A DNA stretch of 8,704 nucleotides from Pseudomonadota bacterium (GTDB lineage: Bacteria; Pseudomonadota; Gammaproteobacteria; Burkholderiales; Gallionellaceae): contig JAJXWG010000059.1 in assembly GCA_021781695.1 (NCBI GenBank), positions 1 to 8,704 on the forward strand. Direction: 5' to 3'. The translations under genes were made by a program, and so were the position numbers. Below are positions 1 to 6,600 of the stretch, in pieces. How positions within the stretch are numbered: position 1 is the stretch's first letter; every line of letters starts with the position of its first letter. Below the pieces are notes generated by a model. That model made no database searches. It had not been told where the DNA came from and saw only the letters and a list, made by a program, of their open reading frames with translations.

Positions 1-99
1 TTCGGCGGAAGCGGCGTGGTGATGAATTGCATCGCAGCTGCCGTTCTGCTGAAGGTCGATTATGAGAACAGAAGGCTTGCGCGAGGTTTGCCGGTATGA
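1..99 (+). CDS. ftsW: FtsW, septal peptidoglycan polymerase, C-terminal end (partial)
   Basis: Only the last 32 codons are present, read from base 1 and ending in TGA at 97-99. FtsW is the SEDS-family glycosyltransferase that polymerises lipid II at the division septum with its partner FtsI (family knowledge). The visible part starts FGGSGVVMN, matching the conserved SYGGS motif before the last transmembrane helix. A hydrophobic stretch and the cytoplasmic tail KVDYENRRLARG follow, as is usual for proteobacterial FtsW. The stop codon shares ATGA (96-99) with the start of murG, so translation is probably coupled. The identification rests on this short tail plus its position directly before murG, where ftsW is expected; RodA is a less likely alternative. 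Confidence 0.88.
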   Translation, partial: FGGSGVVMNCIAAAVLLKVDYENRRLARGLPV

Positions 100-1157
100 G
101 CCGCTCGATCCTGATCATGGCAGGCGGAACCGGGGGGCATATTTTCCCGGCGCTTGCGGTTGCGGACAAGTTGCGCATGAAAGGATGGCAAGTCACCTGG
201 CTGGGCGCACCAGGCAGCATGGAGGCGGAGTTGGTGCCCAGACACGGCTATGAGATGGCGGCCGTGCGCTTCTCGGGGCTGCGCGGCAAGGGAATGCTGC
301 GCAAGCTGCTATTGCCGTTGAATCTAATGATCGCACTGTGGCAAAGCGCAGTAGCACTTTTGCGATACAGGCCGGATGTGGTGCTGGGCATGGGCGGATA
401 TATCACGTTCCCGGGCGGGTTGATGGCGGCGTTACTACGCTGCCCGCTGCTGATACATGAGCAGAACTCCATTGCGGGACTGAGCAACAGGGTGCTTGCA
501 CAGCTTGCAGACAGGGTGTTAACCGGATTTCCAGATGTGCTGCACCGCGGTATTTGGTGCGGCAATCCGGTGAGAAGCACAATCGAAGATCTTGCATTGC
601 CAGAAAAGCGCTATGCCGAACGCGAGGGGGCATTAAACCTGCTGGTGGTGGGCGGCAGTCTGGGTGCGCAGGCGTTGAATGAGGCTGTGCCGCAAGCGAT
701 AACGCTATTGCCGGTTGACGCACGGCCCATGGTATTGCATCAGACAGGGCGCGCGCATCATGCATCCGTCGTTGCGATGTATGAGCAGTTGGGCGTAAAG
801 GCGGACATCAGGCCATTCATCGATGACATGGCACAAAGCTATGCGAATGCGGACCTGGTGATTTGCAGATCGGGCGCATTGACTGTGGCAGAGCTTGCGG
901 CGGCGGGTGTGGCCAGCCTGCTGATCCCGTTTCCGTTTGCTGTGGACGACCATCAGACGCATAACGCGCGATTCTTGAGTGACAGTGGGGCTGCAATCCT
1001 GCTGCCTCAGTCGGAGCTCACAGCGGCAAAACTGGCAGGCTTTTTGATGGAATTGAACCGCGAGAAACTGACAGAAATGGCATTGAGGGCGCGCAGCATG
1101 GCAAAAGTGCATGCTGCGGAGAGGGTGGCCGAGGAATGCGAGGAGATGGCTGAATGA
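96..1157 (+). CDS. murG: MurG, UDP-GlcNAc:lipid I N-acetylglucosaminyltransferase
   Basis: MurG transfers GlcNAc from UDP-GlcNAc to lipid I (undecaprenyl-PP-MurNAc-pentapeptide) to make lipid II, on the cytoplasmic face of the inner membrane. The 353-residue product has the usual two-domain GT-B layout and length. The N-terminal acceptor domain shows the glycine loop GGTGGHIFPAL at 10-20 with His15, a second loop GMGGYITFPGG at 98-108, and HEQN at 121-124. The C-terminal UDP-GlcNAc domain shows GGSLGAQ at 186-192, CRSGALTVAELAAAG at 257-271 and the end of the sugar-nucleotide site at DDHQTHNA, 284-291. The start ATG overlaps the ftsW stop (ATGA), with GAGG at 83-86 as a ribosome site. The end overlaps murC in the same way. 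No motif is missing. Confidence 0.97.
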   Translation: MSRSILIMAGGTGGHIFPALAVADKLRMKGWQVTWLGAPGSMEAELVPRHGYEMAAVRFSGLRGKGMLRKLLLPLNLMIALWQSAVALLRYRPDVVLGMGGYITFPGGLMAALLRCPLLIHEQNSIAGLSNRVLAQLADRVLTGFPDVLHRGIWCGNPVRSTIEDLALPEKRYAEREGALNLLVVGGSLGAQALNEAVPQAITLLPVDARPMVLHQTGRAHHASVVAMYEQLGVKADIRPFIDDMAQSYANADLVICRSGALTVAELAAAGVASLLIPFPFAVDDHQTHNARFLSDSGAAILLPQSELTAAKLAGFLMELNREKLTEMALRARSMAKVHAAERVAEECEEMAE

Positions 1158-2554
1158 GGCACAAGATAAAGCACATACACTTCGTCGGTATCGGCGGCTC
1201 AGGGATGAACGGCATTGCCGAAGTGATGTTCAATCTGGGATTTGGCGTGAGCGGCTCGGACATCAATGACAACAGTGTGACAAAAAGGCTGCGCGAGATT
1301 GGAATAAGCGTGAGCATTGGCCATGCCGAACAAAATCTTTCCAAGGCCGATGTGGTGGTGGTCTCGACCGCGGTAGGGCAGGACAATCCTGAAGTGCTGG
1401 CAGCGCGAGTGCGCCGCATCCCTGTTGTGCCGCGCGCGATGATGCTGGCAGAGCTGATGCGTTTGCGCCAGGGGATCGCGGTGGCGGGTACCCATGGCAA
1501 AACCACGACGACCTCGCTGACGGCCAGCATACTGGGCAGAGGCGGGTTCGATCCCACATTCGTGATTGGCGGAAGGTTGAACAGCAGCGGTGCGAATGCA
1601 AAACTTGGTACAGGGGAATTCATCGTCGTTGAGGCGGATGAGTCGGATGCCTCGTTCCTCTATCTGCAGCCGATACTGGCGGTGATCACGAATATCGACG
1701 CGGACCATATGGAAACCTATGGACATGACTTCTCGCGCCTGAAGCAGGCATTCGTGGATTTCGTCGAGCATCTGCCCTTCTATGGCCGAGCGATGCTGTG
1801 CGTGGACGATGCAAACGTGCGCGAGATTCTGTCCAGAATCACCAAGCCTGTGACGACCTACGGCTTTGACGAGTCGGCGCAGATCCGCGCGGTGAACGTT
1901 CGAGCTGCGGGCGGGCAGATGCTGTTCACCGCGCAATGCAGGCAGAACGGCACACCCAAAGACCTCGATGTCACACTCAATCTGGCAGGCAGGCACAACG
2001 TGCTCAATGCGCTGGCCGCAATTTCGATTGGGCTCGAAGTGGGCGTGGCAGATGAAGCGATCATTGCAGCGCTTCGTGATTTCGAGGGCGTGGGCAGGAG
2101 ATTCCAGCGTTATGGCGAGATTGCCTTGCCAAGGGGTGGCCGTTTCACGCTGATCGACGACTACGGCCATCATCCGGCAGAGATGGCGGCAACGCTTGCT
2201 GCCGTGCGTGGCGCATTTCCCGGGCGGCGTCTGGTGCTCGCATTCCAGCCGCACCGCTATACCAGAACGCGCGACCTGTTCGAAGATTTCGTGAAGATAT
2301 TGTGCAGCGTGGATGTGTTGGTGCTGGCAGAGGTATACGCCGCAGGTGAGGTGCCGCTGGTGGCAGCCGATGGGCGCGCGATGATGCATGCGCTGCGCCT
2401 GGCAGGACAGAGCGAAACGGTGTTTGTCGAGAGCATCGCGGACATGCCGGCGATCGTGATACAGCAGGCTAAGGATGGCGATGTGGTGTTGACCATGGGT
2501 GCGGGATCAATCGGCAATGTGCCGACGGCAATCAAGCAAATGGCGCAGACATGA
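1154..2554 (+). CDS. murC: MurC, UDP-N-acetylmuramate--L-alanine ligase
   Basis: MurC is the cytoplasmic ATP-dependent ligase that adds L-Ala to UDP-MurNAc, the first step of stem-peptide assembly. The 466-residue product carries the three Mur-ligase domains. The N-terminal Rossmann domain has GIGGSGM at 12-18. The central ATPase domain has the P-loop GTHGKTTTT at 112-120, EADESDASF at 160-168 and NIDADHMETYG at 180-190. The C-terminal domain has GRHNVLNA from 279, DDYGHHP at 335-341 and FQPHRYTRTRDL from 364. The DDYGHHP and HRYTRT motifs separate MurC from MurD, MurE and MurF. The start lies in an ATGA overlap with murG, with AGGAG at 1141-1145 placed about 8 bases upstream. Its stop overlaps the murB start in the same way, so the three genes are probably coupled. 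Confidence 0.97.
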   Translation: MRHKIKHIHFVGIGGSGMNGIAEVMFNLGFGVSGSDINDNSVTKRLREIGISVSIGHAEQNLSKADVVVVSTAVGQDNPEVLAARVRRIPVVPRAMMLAELMRLRQGIAVAGTHGKTTTTSLTASILGRGGFDPTFVIGGRLNSSGANAKLGTGEFIVVEADESDASFLYLQPILAVITNIDADHMETYGHDFSRLKQAFVDFVEHLPFYGRAMLCVDDANVREILSRITKPVTTYGFDESAQIRAVNVRAAGGQMLFTAQCRQNGTPKDLDVTLNLAGRHNVLNALAAISIGLEVGVADEAIIAALRDFEGVGRRFQRYGEIALPRGGRFTLIDDYGHHPAEMAATLAAVRGAFPGRRLVLAFQPHRYTRTRDLFEDFVKILCSVDVLVLAEVYAAGEVPLVAADGRAMMHALRLAGQSETVFVESIADMPAIVIQQAKDGDVVLTMGAGSIGNVPTAIKQMAQT

Positions 2555-3609
2555 ACATGATGACAGAAGACAGAGTGCTGGCTGGATTGCGCGGGAAACT
2601 GAGCCTCAACGAGCCGATGAGCCGGCATACCAGCTGGCGTACGGGCGGCGTTGCCGAAAAATTTTATCAGCCTGCGGACCTCGATGATTTGCACAGGTTC
2701 CTGTCCATCCTGCCAGCCGATGAACCACTGGTCGTGGTGGGGCTGGGCAGCAATCTCCTGGTGCGGGACGGCGGGATCAGGGGCACTGTGTTGCTGATGC
2801 ATGGTGCATTGCGCGAATTGCGTCTTGAACAGGATGGGCTGGTCTATGCGCAGGCCGGCGTGCCGGGCGCGAAACTGGCGCGTTTTGCAGCATTGCATGA
2901 CATGAGCGATGCCGAGTTCTTTGCGGGCATCCCGGGGACGCTGGGAGGCATGCTGGCGATGAATGCAGGATGTTATGGCGGTGAGACCTGGCGCAACATC
3001 GAAAGGGTGCAGGTAATGACGCACAGCGGTGAAATCAGGATATGCAAGCCCGAGGAATACGAAATCGGTTACCGAAGTGTAAGTAGGCTGGAAAGCAAGA
3101 CTGCAGGAGAGCGCAGCGAGGAGCGGAGGGCTGAGGAGAGCGGAGCGAGCAGCGAGCGCACATTCCCCACAGGCAAAGATGAGGAAGCAGGTCATTCCTC
3201 GGCCATCCGCTCCTCGCCGCGCTCTTTGCCGAATCAAGAGTTGTTCGTCGGCGCATGGTTCAGATTTGCAAGCGGAGACGGGGAGATCGCAAGGCGGAAG
3301 ATCAAGGATCTGTTGAGCCGCCGCATCGCCAGTCAGCCATTGAATCTGCCCAATGCAGGTTCGGTGTTCCGTAATCCGCCAAATGATCATGCGGCGCGAC
3401 TGATCGAACAATGCGGTCTGAAAGGAGAAAAAATCGGCGGTGCCAGTGTGTCCAAAAAGCACGCAAATTTTATTGTCAATGAAGATGGCGCTACTGCGAA
3501 AGATATTGAAGATCTTATCAGCATGGTGCGCAAGACAGTAGAAAAACAGACGGGCGTGTTGTTGCACGCGGAAGTAAAAATTATCGGCGAGTATGAGAAA
3601 AATGACTAA
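2551..3609 (+). CDS. murB: MurB, UDP-N-acetylenolpyruvoylglucosamine reductase, with an in-frame palindromic insertion
   Basis: MurB is the FAD enzyme that uses NADPH to reduce enolpyruvyl-UDP-GlcNAc to UDP-MurNAc in the cytoplasm, just before MurC acts. FAD-domain motifs are GLGSNLLVRDGG at 64-75 and GIPGTLGGMLAMNAG at 126-140. The substrate-site pair Tyr174-Arg175 lies in GYRSV, the proton-donor serine is Ser271 in GSVFRNP, and Glu341 is in HAEVKIIGE. These match Tyr158, Arg159, Ser229 and Glu325 of the E. coli enzyme. The C-terminal part looks like the shorter type II MurB, usually about 300 residues. This protein has 352 because residues of about 178-228 form a polar, Glu/Arg/Ser-rich insert encoded by an inverted repeat. 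Both flanks stay in frame and all catalytic residues remain, so I infer an active enzyme. The ATG at 2551 overlaps the murC stop; no clear ribosome site is visible, and ATGs at 2557 and 2560 are alternatives. Confidence 0.95.
   Translation: MNMMTEDRVLAGLRGKLSLNEPMSRHTSWRTGGVAEKFYQPADLDDLHRFLSILPADEPLVVVGLGSNLLVRDGGIRGTVLLMHGALRELRLEQDGLVYAQAGVPGAKLARFAALHDMSDAEFFAGIPGTLGGMLAMNAGCYGGETWRNIERVQVMTHSGEIRICKPEEYEIGYRSVSRLESKTAGERSEERRAEESGASSERTFPTGKDEEAGHSSAIRSSPRSLPNQELFVGAWFRFASGDGEIARRKIKDLLSRRIASQPLNLPNAGSVFRNPPNDHAARLIEQCGLKGEKIGGASVSKKHANFIVNEDGATAKDIEDLISMVRKTVEKQTGVLLHAEVKIIGEYEKND
3109..3224. repeat. Imperfect inverted repeat (REP/MITE-like palindromic element) inside murB
   Basis: The left arm at 3109-3137 (starts gagcgcagcgagg) and the right arm at 3196-3224 (ends cgccgcgctc) are reverse complements over 29 bases with three mismatches. 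They are separated by 58 bases. The left side of the spacer continues with purine-rich gagcg-type repetition, including the octamer gagcggag at 3121-3128 again at 3138-3145. The whole unit is read through in the murB frame. The left arm encodes the charged run ERSEERRAEE and the right arm a Ser/Arg/Pro-rich run. Size and structure resemble a non-autonomous palindromic repeat such as a REP doublet or the in-gene Rickettsia palindromic elements. Family membership cannot be set from one copy, and I saw no second copy in this window. Confidence 0.8.
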
Positions 3610-4549
3610 TCAGAATCCTGAATCCCGCATCCTGAATTCTGCCTCCTTCGGCAAGGTCGCGGTTCTGTTCGGCGGTCGTTCTGCGGAACGCGAGGTCTCG
3701 CTGAAAAGCGGCGCTGCAGTTCTGGCTGCGCTTCTGAAAAGCGGCGTGAATGCGCATGCGTTTGATCCTGCAGCAGGAAATTTGCAGGCACTGAAAGATG
3801 AAGGGTTCGATATGGCCTTTATCGCGCTGCACGGACGATTCGGCGAAGACGGGACTGTGCAGGGTGCGCTGGAATTGCTCGGCATTCCCTACACCGGAAG
3901 CGGTGTGATGGCATCGGCGCTGGGGATGGACAAGTGGCGCAGCAAGTTGGTGTGGCAGGCAGGCGGCCTGCCAATCCCCGAATACCTGATGCTGGACGAG
4001 CAAAGCAAAGATCATGAAGTCGTTGAAAAACTTGGTTTGCCGCTGTTCGTCAAGCCTGCAAACGAAGGCTCAAGCGTGGGCATCAGCAGGGTCAAGGCAA
4101 AAAGCGAATTGCAGGCGGCCTATCGGCAGGCGGCAAAACACGACAGCCTGGTGATCGCGGAGCGCAGTATCTCAGGCGGCGAATACACCGTGGCGATACT
4201 GGGCGATGTTGCATTGCCTGTGATCAAGATAGAACCTGCTGGTGAATTCTACGACTATGAGGCGAAGTACCTGCGCAATGACACGCGCTATCTTTGTCCA
4301 TGCGGCCTGGATGATGCGCAGGAAAAAAATATGCAGCGCCTTGCAAAACTGGCTTTTGCGCTGATAGGCGGACAGGGCTGGGGGCGCGTGGACTTCCTGA
4401 CGGACGTGGAGGGAAACATGTATGTGCTGGAAGCGAACACCTCGCCCGGAATGACAGACCACAGCCTGGTGCCGATGGCAGCGCGCGAGGCGGGTATCAG
4501 TTTTGAGCAGCTGGTGTTGCGTGTTCTGGAGCTGGCGCATGTGGGATAA
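3593..4549 (+). CDS. ddl: D-alanine--D-alanine ligase (DdlB type)
   Basis: Ddl joins two D-Ala molecules with ATP to make the dipeptide that MurF later adds to the stem peptide. It is a cytoplasmic ATP-grasp enzyme. Counting from 3593 (318 residues), the N-terminal domain has VAVLFGGRSAEREVSL, whose EREVS glutamate binds the first D-Ala. HGRFGEDGTVQG follows. The ATP-grasp core has Lys154 in FVKPANEGSSVGI, Lys225-Tyr226 in YEAKYLRNDTRY, Asp267 in GRVDFL, and Glu280 and Asn282 (Mg ligands) in LEANTSPGMTDH. About 20 residues precede the conserved GKVAVLFGG and are largely encoded by a degenerate heptanucleotide repeat; E. coli DdlB has only about 4. The start is uncertain: ATG 3593 overlaps murB by 17 bases, ATG 3602 (MTNQNPES) by 8. 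Neither has a strong ribosome site, so coupling to murB is likely. Confidence 0.95.
   Translation: MRKMTNQNPESRILNSASFGKVAVLFGGRSAEREVSLKSGAAVLAALLKSGVNAHAFDPAAGNLQALKDEGFDMAFIALHGRFGEDGTVQGALELLGIPYTGSGVMASALGMDKWRSKLVWQAGGLPIPEYLMLDEQSKDHEVVEKLGLPLFVKPANEGSSVGISRVKAKSELQAAYRQAAKHDSLVIAERSISGGEYTVAILGDVALPVIKIEPAGEFYDYEAKYLRNDTRYLCPCGLDDAQEKNMQRLAKLAFALIGGQGWGRVDFLTDVEGNMYVLEANTSPGMTDHSLVPMAAREAGISFEQLVLRVLELAHVG
3614..3641 (+). repeat. Degenerate heptanucleotide tandem repeat at the 5' end of ddl
   Basis: Four head-to-tail 7-base units lie at 3614-3620, 3621-3627, 3628-3634 and 3635-3641. The first is aatcctg, and each of the other three differs from it by one base. They fall in the N-terminal extension of Ddl, ahead of the conserved GKVAVLFGG. 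Four units make 28 bases, so gain or loss of a single unit would shift the frame. The differences between units suggest the tract is old and no longer slipping, though this is inference. Confidence 0.6.
4528..4531 (+). promoter_or_regulatory. Ribosome binding site deciding the ftsQ start
   Basis: GGAG lies seven bases before the ATG at 4539, inside the last codons of ddl. It supports the MWDN start over the longer reading from 4503, which would sit upstream of this site. Confidence 0.65.
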
Positions 4550-5300
4550 CGCACCTTTGTTGCGCAAAATTGCGAATTATCTGCTGGGATGCAGCGTGTT
4601 GGCCATTGTGTATGGGGCGGCGTATTACATCGTGCACCTGCCAACGCTGCTGCCTATCAGGACGGTGCGGCTGTTGAGCGCGCCGGGACGCGTGATGCCT
4701 TCGGAGGTGCTGGCGCTCGTGAAGAGCGGAGTGCAGGGTAATTTTATGACGGTGGACATAAACAGACTGAGACTGTCGCTGGAAGCGCTGCCCTGGGTGC
4801 GAAGCGTGAGCATAAGGCGCGAATTTCCGGATAGCCTGCTTTTGCAGATTGAAGAACACCAGGCGGTGGCGCGCTGGAATGATGATGCGCTGGTGGATCA
4901 GTCGGGCGAGGTTTTTGTCGCTGAAACCACACAGCAGCTGCCAAGATTCATCGGGGTCGATGGAAGTTCGGCGGAAGTGCTGGATGAATACAAGGCATTC
5001 AGCGGGCAGTTGGCCGTGCTGAATCTGCAGGTGTCTCAAATCGCACTGTCGGCGAGGCACGCATGGCAGCTGCATCTGAGCAACGGCACGCTGCTGGAGC
5101 TGGGGCGCGAGGCATTGCAGGAGCGCATGGCAAGATTTGTGGCTTACCAGATGGCAGAAGACAGCAAGATTAAGGCTGAAGAAACGAAGCCGGGTGATTC
5201 CGGCAGAAGGCTGGCAGTTCAGCAACAGGGAGGCAGCGTGGTGGACATGCGTTACCGGAATGGATTTGCAGTGAGGGTGACAGGAAAGGCGGAAGGATGA
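4539..5300 (+). CDS. ftsQ: FtsQ, divisome membrane protein
   Basis: FtsQ is a bitopic inner-membrane protein that links early and late divisome proteins, binding FtsB/FtsL through its periplasmic part. I chose the ATG at 4539 (MWDNAPLLRKIANYLL). It has GGAG at 4528-4531 seven bases upstream, and MWDN matches the usual start of betaproteobacterial FtsQ. The in-frame start at 4503 would add 12 residues and overlap ddl by 47 bases. The product has 253 residues: a short cytoplasmic tail, one transmembrane segment at about 12-32, then a POTRA domain starting near PIRTVRLLS and containing FMTVDINRLRLSLEALPWVRSVSIRREFP split across two strands and a helix. The beta domain follows and ends VDMRYRNGFAVRVTG. 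It overlaps ddl by 11 bases. A hydrophilic stretch before the last strands (about residues 207-230) looks somewhat long for the family. Confidence 0.94.
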   Translation: MWDNAPLLRKIANYLLGCSVLAIVYGAAYYIVHLPTLLPIRTVRLLSAPGRVMPSEVLALVKSGVQGNFMTVDINRLRLSLEALPWVRSVSIRREFPDSLLLQIEEHQAVARWNDDALVDQSGEVFVAETTQQLPRFIGVDGSSAEVLDEYKAFSGQLAVLNLQVSQIALSARHAWQLHLSNGTLLELGREALQERMARFVAYQMAEDSKIKAEETKPGDSGRRLAVQQQGGSVVDMRYRNGFAVRVTGKAEG

Positions 5301-5380
5301 ACGGATCGAGTGTTAAAGACAGCGATGAGGGAAAGTTTTCCATTCTTTCCCTGTCTTCCGGAATGGGGTGCGCGCAATGA
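5297..5380 (+). CDS. Possible 27-residue ORF between ftsQ and ftsA
   Basis: An ATG at 5297 overlaps the ftsQ stop as ATGA (5297-5300). The frame stays open for 27 codons and closes with TGA at 5378-5380, which overlaps the ftsA start ATG (5377) as a second ATGA. The sequence aggaaagg at 5282-5289 gives a good ribosome site seven bases upstream. The peptide begins MNGSSVKDSDEGK and ends SSGMGCAQ; it is polar, has no membrane segment and resembles nothing I recognise. A plausible role is translational relay: ribosomes finishing ftsQ would reinitiate here and be delivered to ftsA. It could also be a chance open frame in a 76-base spacer. No protein function is claimed. Confidence 0.35.
   Translation: MNGSSVKDSDEGKFSILSLSSGMGCAQ
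5328..5352 (+). other. Hairpin between ftsQ and ftsA
   Basis: agggaaag (5328-5335) and ctttccct (5345-5352) are perfect 8-base complements with a 9-base loop. A competing short palindrome, ggaaa-gt-tttcc, sits at 5330-5341. There is no T run after the stem, so it is not a standard intrinsic terminator. In the mRNA it would fold about 25 bases upstream of the ftsA start and could affect ftsA translation or mRNA processing; this is inference. Confidence 0.45.
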
Positions 5381-6600
5381 GCAGAAACAAGGAATCAAAA
5401 AATCTGGTGGTGGGGCTCGATATCGGTACATCGAAGATCGTGGCGATCGTGGGAGAGGTCAAGCTCGACGGTGTGCTGGAAGTGATCGGCATGGGCATGC
5501 ATGAATCGTCCGGCATGAAAAAAGGCATGGTGGTGAACATAGAGGCTACGGTGGGCGCGATACAGCGCGCGCTGGAAGAGGCCGAGCTGATGGCCGATTG
5601 CAAGATCACGGCGGTGCATACAGGCATTGCAGGCAGTCACATACGCAGCACGAACTCGCGCGGCATGGTGAAGATCAAGGAAAAGGAAGTGACTCAGGCC
5701 GACATCGACCGTGTGCTTGAAACGGCAAGCTCGATCAGCCTGCCTGCCGATCAGCAGATACTGCATGTGCTCGAGCAGGCTTTCAGCATAGACGGACAGG
5801 ACGGCATCAAGAAGCCGCTGGGCATGAGCGGCATGAGGCTGGATGTTGAGGTGCATATCGTCACGGGTGCGGTGGCGGCCGTGCAGAACATCATGAAGTG
5901 CATACACCGCTGCGGCCTTGAAGTGAACGAACTCATCCTGCAGCCCCTGGCGTCCAGTCGCGCGGTGCTAGCCGACGACGAGATGGATCTGGGCGTGTGC
6001 CTGGTGGATATCGGAGGCGGCACGACGGACATCGCGGTGTTCACCGGAGGCTCGATACGCCATACCGCGGTGATACCGATAGCGGGTGACCAGATCACTA
6101 ATGACATCGCGATGGCCCTGCGCACGCCGACACAGGATGCGGAGGACATCAAGATACGACATGGCTGCGCCTTGCGCCAGTTGGCAGATGACGGTGCGAT
6201 CGAGGTGCCAGGTGTGGGTGAACGCGGACCGCGCATGTTGTCCAGGCAGACACTGTCCGAGGTAATCGAGCCGCGCGTCGAGGAACTTTATTCTCTGGTG
6301 CAGGCGGAGCTTAGGCGCAGCGGATTCGACGATCTGCTTTCGTCGGGCATCGTAATCACGGGGGGCAGCAGCGCGATGCAGGGCATGGTCGAACTGGGCG
6401 AGGAAATATTCCATCTTCCGGTAAGACTGGGCATACCGAAATATGTGGGGGGGTTGTCGGAAGTGGTGAAGACGCCTCGCATGGCGACAGGGGTTGGCTT
6501 GTTGCTGTACGGGCTTGAGTATCACAAGAGCAATGAGGAGACGCGCAAGCAGTCGAATTCGTTCAAGGATGTATTGGCAAAGATGAAGTCGTGGTTTTAG
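5377..6600 (+). CDS. ftsA: FtsA, actin-like divisome protein and FtsZ membrane anchor
   Basis: FtsA is an actin-fold ATP-binding protein that tethers FtsZ polymers to the inner membrane and recruits later divisome proteins. The 407-residue product starts MSRNKESKNL and shows the phosphate-1 motif GLDIGTSK at 13-20. The FtsA-specific 1C domain follows at roughly 85-165. The phosphate-2 motif DIGGGTTDI is at 211-219 and the adenosine motif VITGGSSAMQG begins near 326. The last residues, FKDVLAKMKSWF, form the amphipathic membrane-targeting helix. I chose ATG 5377, which overlaps the stop of the mini-ORF as ATGA and has GGGG at 5365-5368 upstream. A GTG at 5368 would add three residues (MRA) and cannot be excluded. 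It is separated from ftsZ by 57 bases. Confidence 0.96.
   Translation: MSRNKESKNLVVGLDIGTSKIVAIVGEVKLDGVLEVIGMGMHESSGMKKGMVVNIEATVGAIQRALEEAELMADCKITAVHTGIAGSHIRSTNSRGMVKIKEKEVTQADIDRVLETASSISLPADQQILHVLEQAFSIDGQDGIKKPLGMSGMRLDVEVHIVTGAVAAVQNIMKCIHRCGLEVNELILQPLASSRAVLADDEMDLGVCLVDIGGGTTDIAVFTGGSIRHTAVIPIAGDQITNDIAMALRTPTQDAEDIKIRHGCALRQLADDGAIEVPGVGERGPRMLSRQTLSEVIEPRVEELYSLVQAELRRSGFDDLLSSGIVITGGSSAMQGMVELGEEIFHLPVRLGIPKYVGGLSEVVKTPRMATGVGLLLYGLEYHKSNEETRKQSNSFKDVLAKMKSWF

Noticed and set aside
1199..2389. 396-codon open frame antisense to murC
   Set aside because: The translation is His/Arg/Cys-rich with no domain and mirrors the murC codons; it is a shadow of murC.
3473..3507. Promoter-like ttgtca with gatatt near the end of murB
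   Set aside because: The spacing is about 23 bases, too long for a sigma-70 promoter, and the bases lie in conserved MurB coding sequence.
2257..3567. 436-codon open frame on the - strand across murC, murB and the palindrome
   Set aside because: It lies antisense to two genes with clear catalytic motifs, its product is rich in Cys, His and Gln without any recognisable domain, and it is explained by GC-rich codon bias.
3958..3972. Palindrome ggcagg-cgg-cctgcc in ddl
   Set aside because: It encodes the ordinary Ddl segment WQAGGLPIPEY, so codon choice explains it, and no second copy or structural context supports a function.
4503..4538. Longer ftsQ start at 4503
   Set aside because: It would overlap ddl by 47 bases and lies before the GGAG ribosome site that fits the ATG at 4539, which also gives the family-typical MWDN start.
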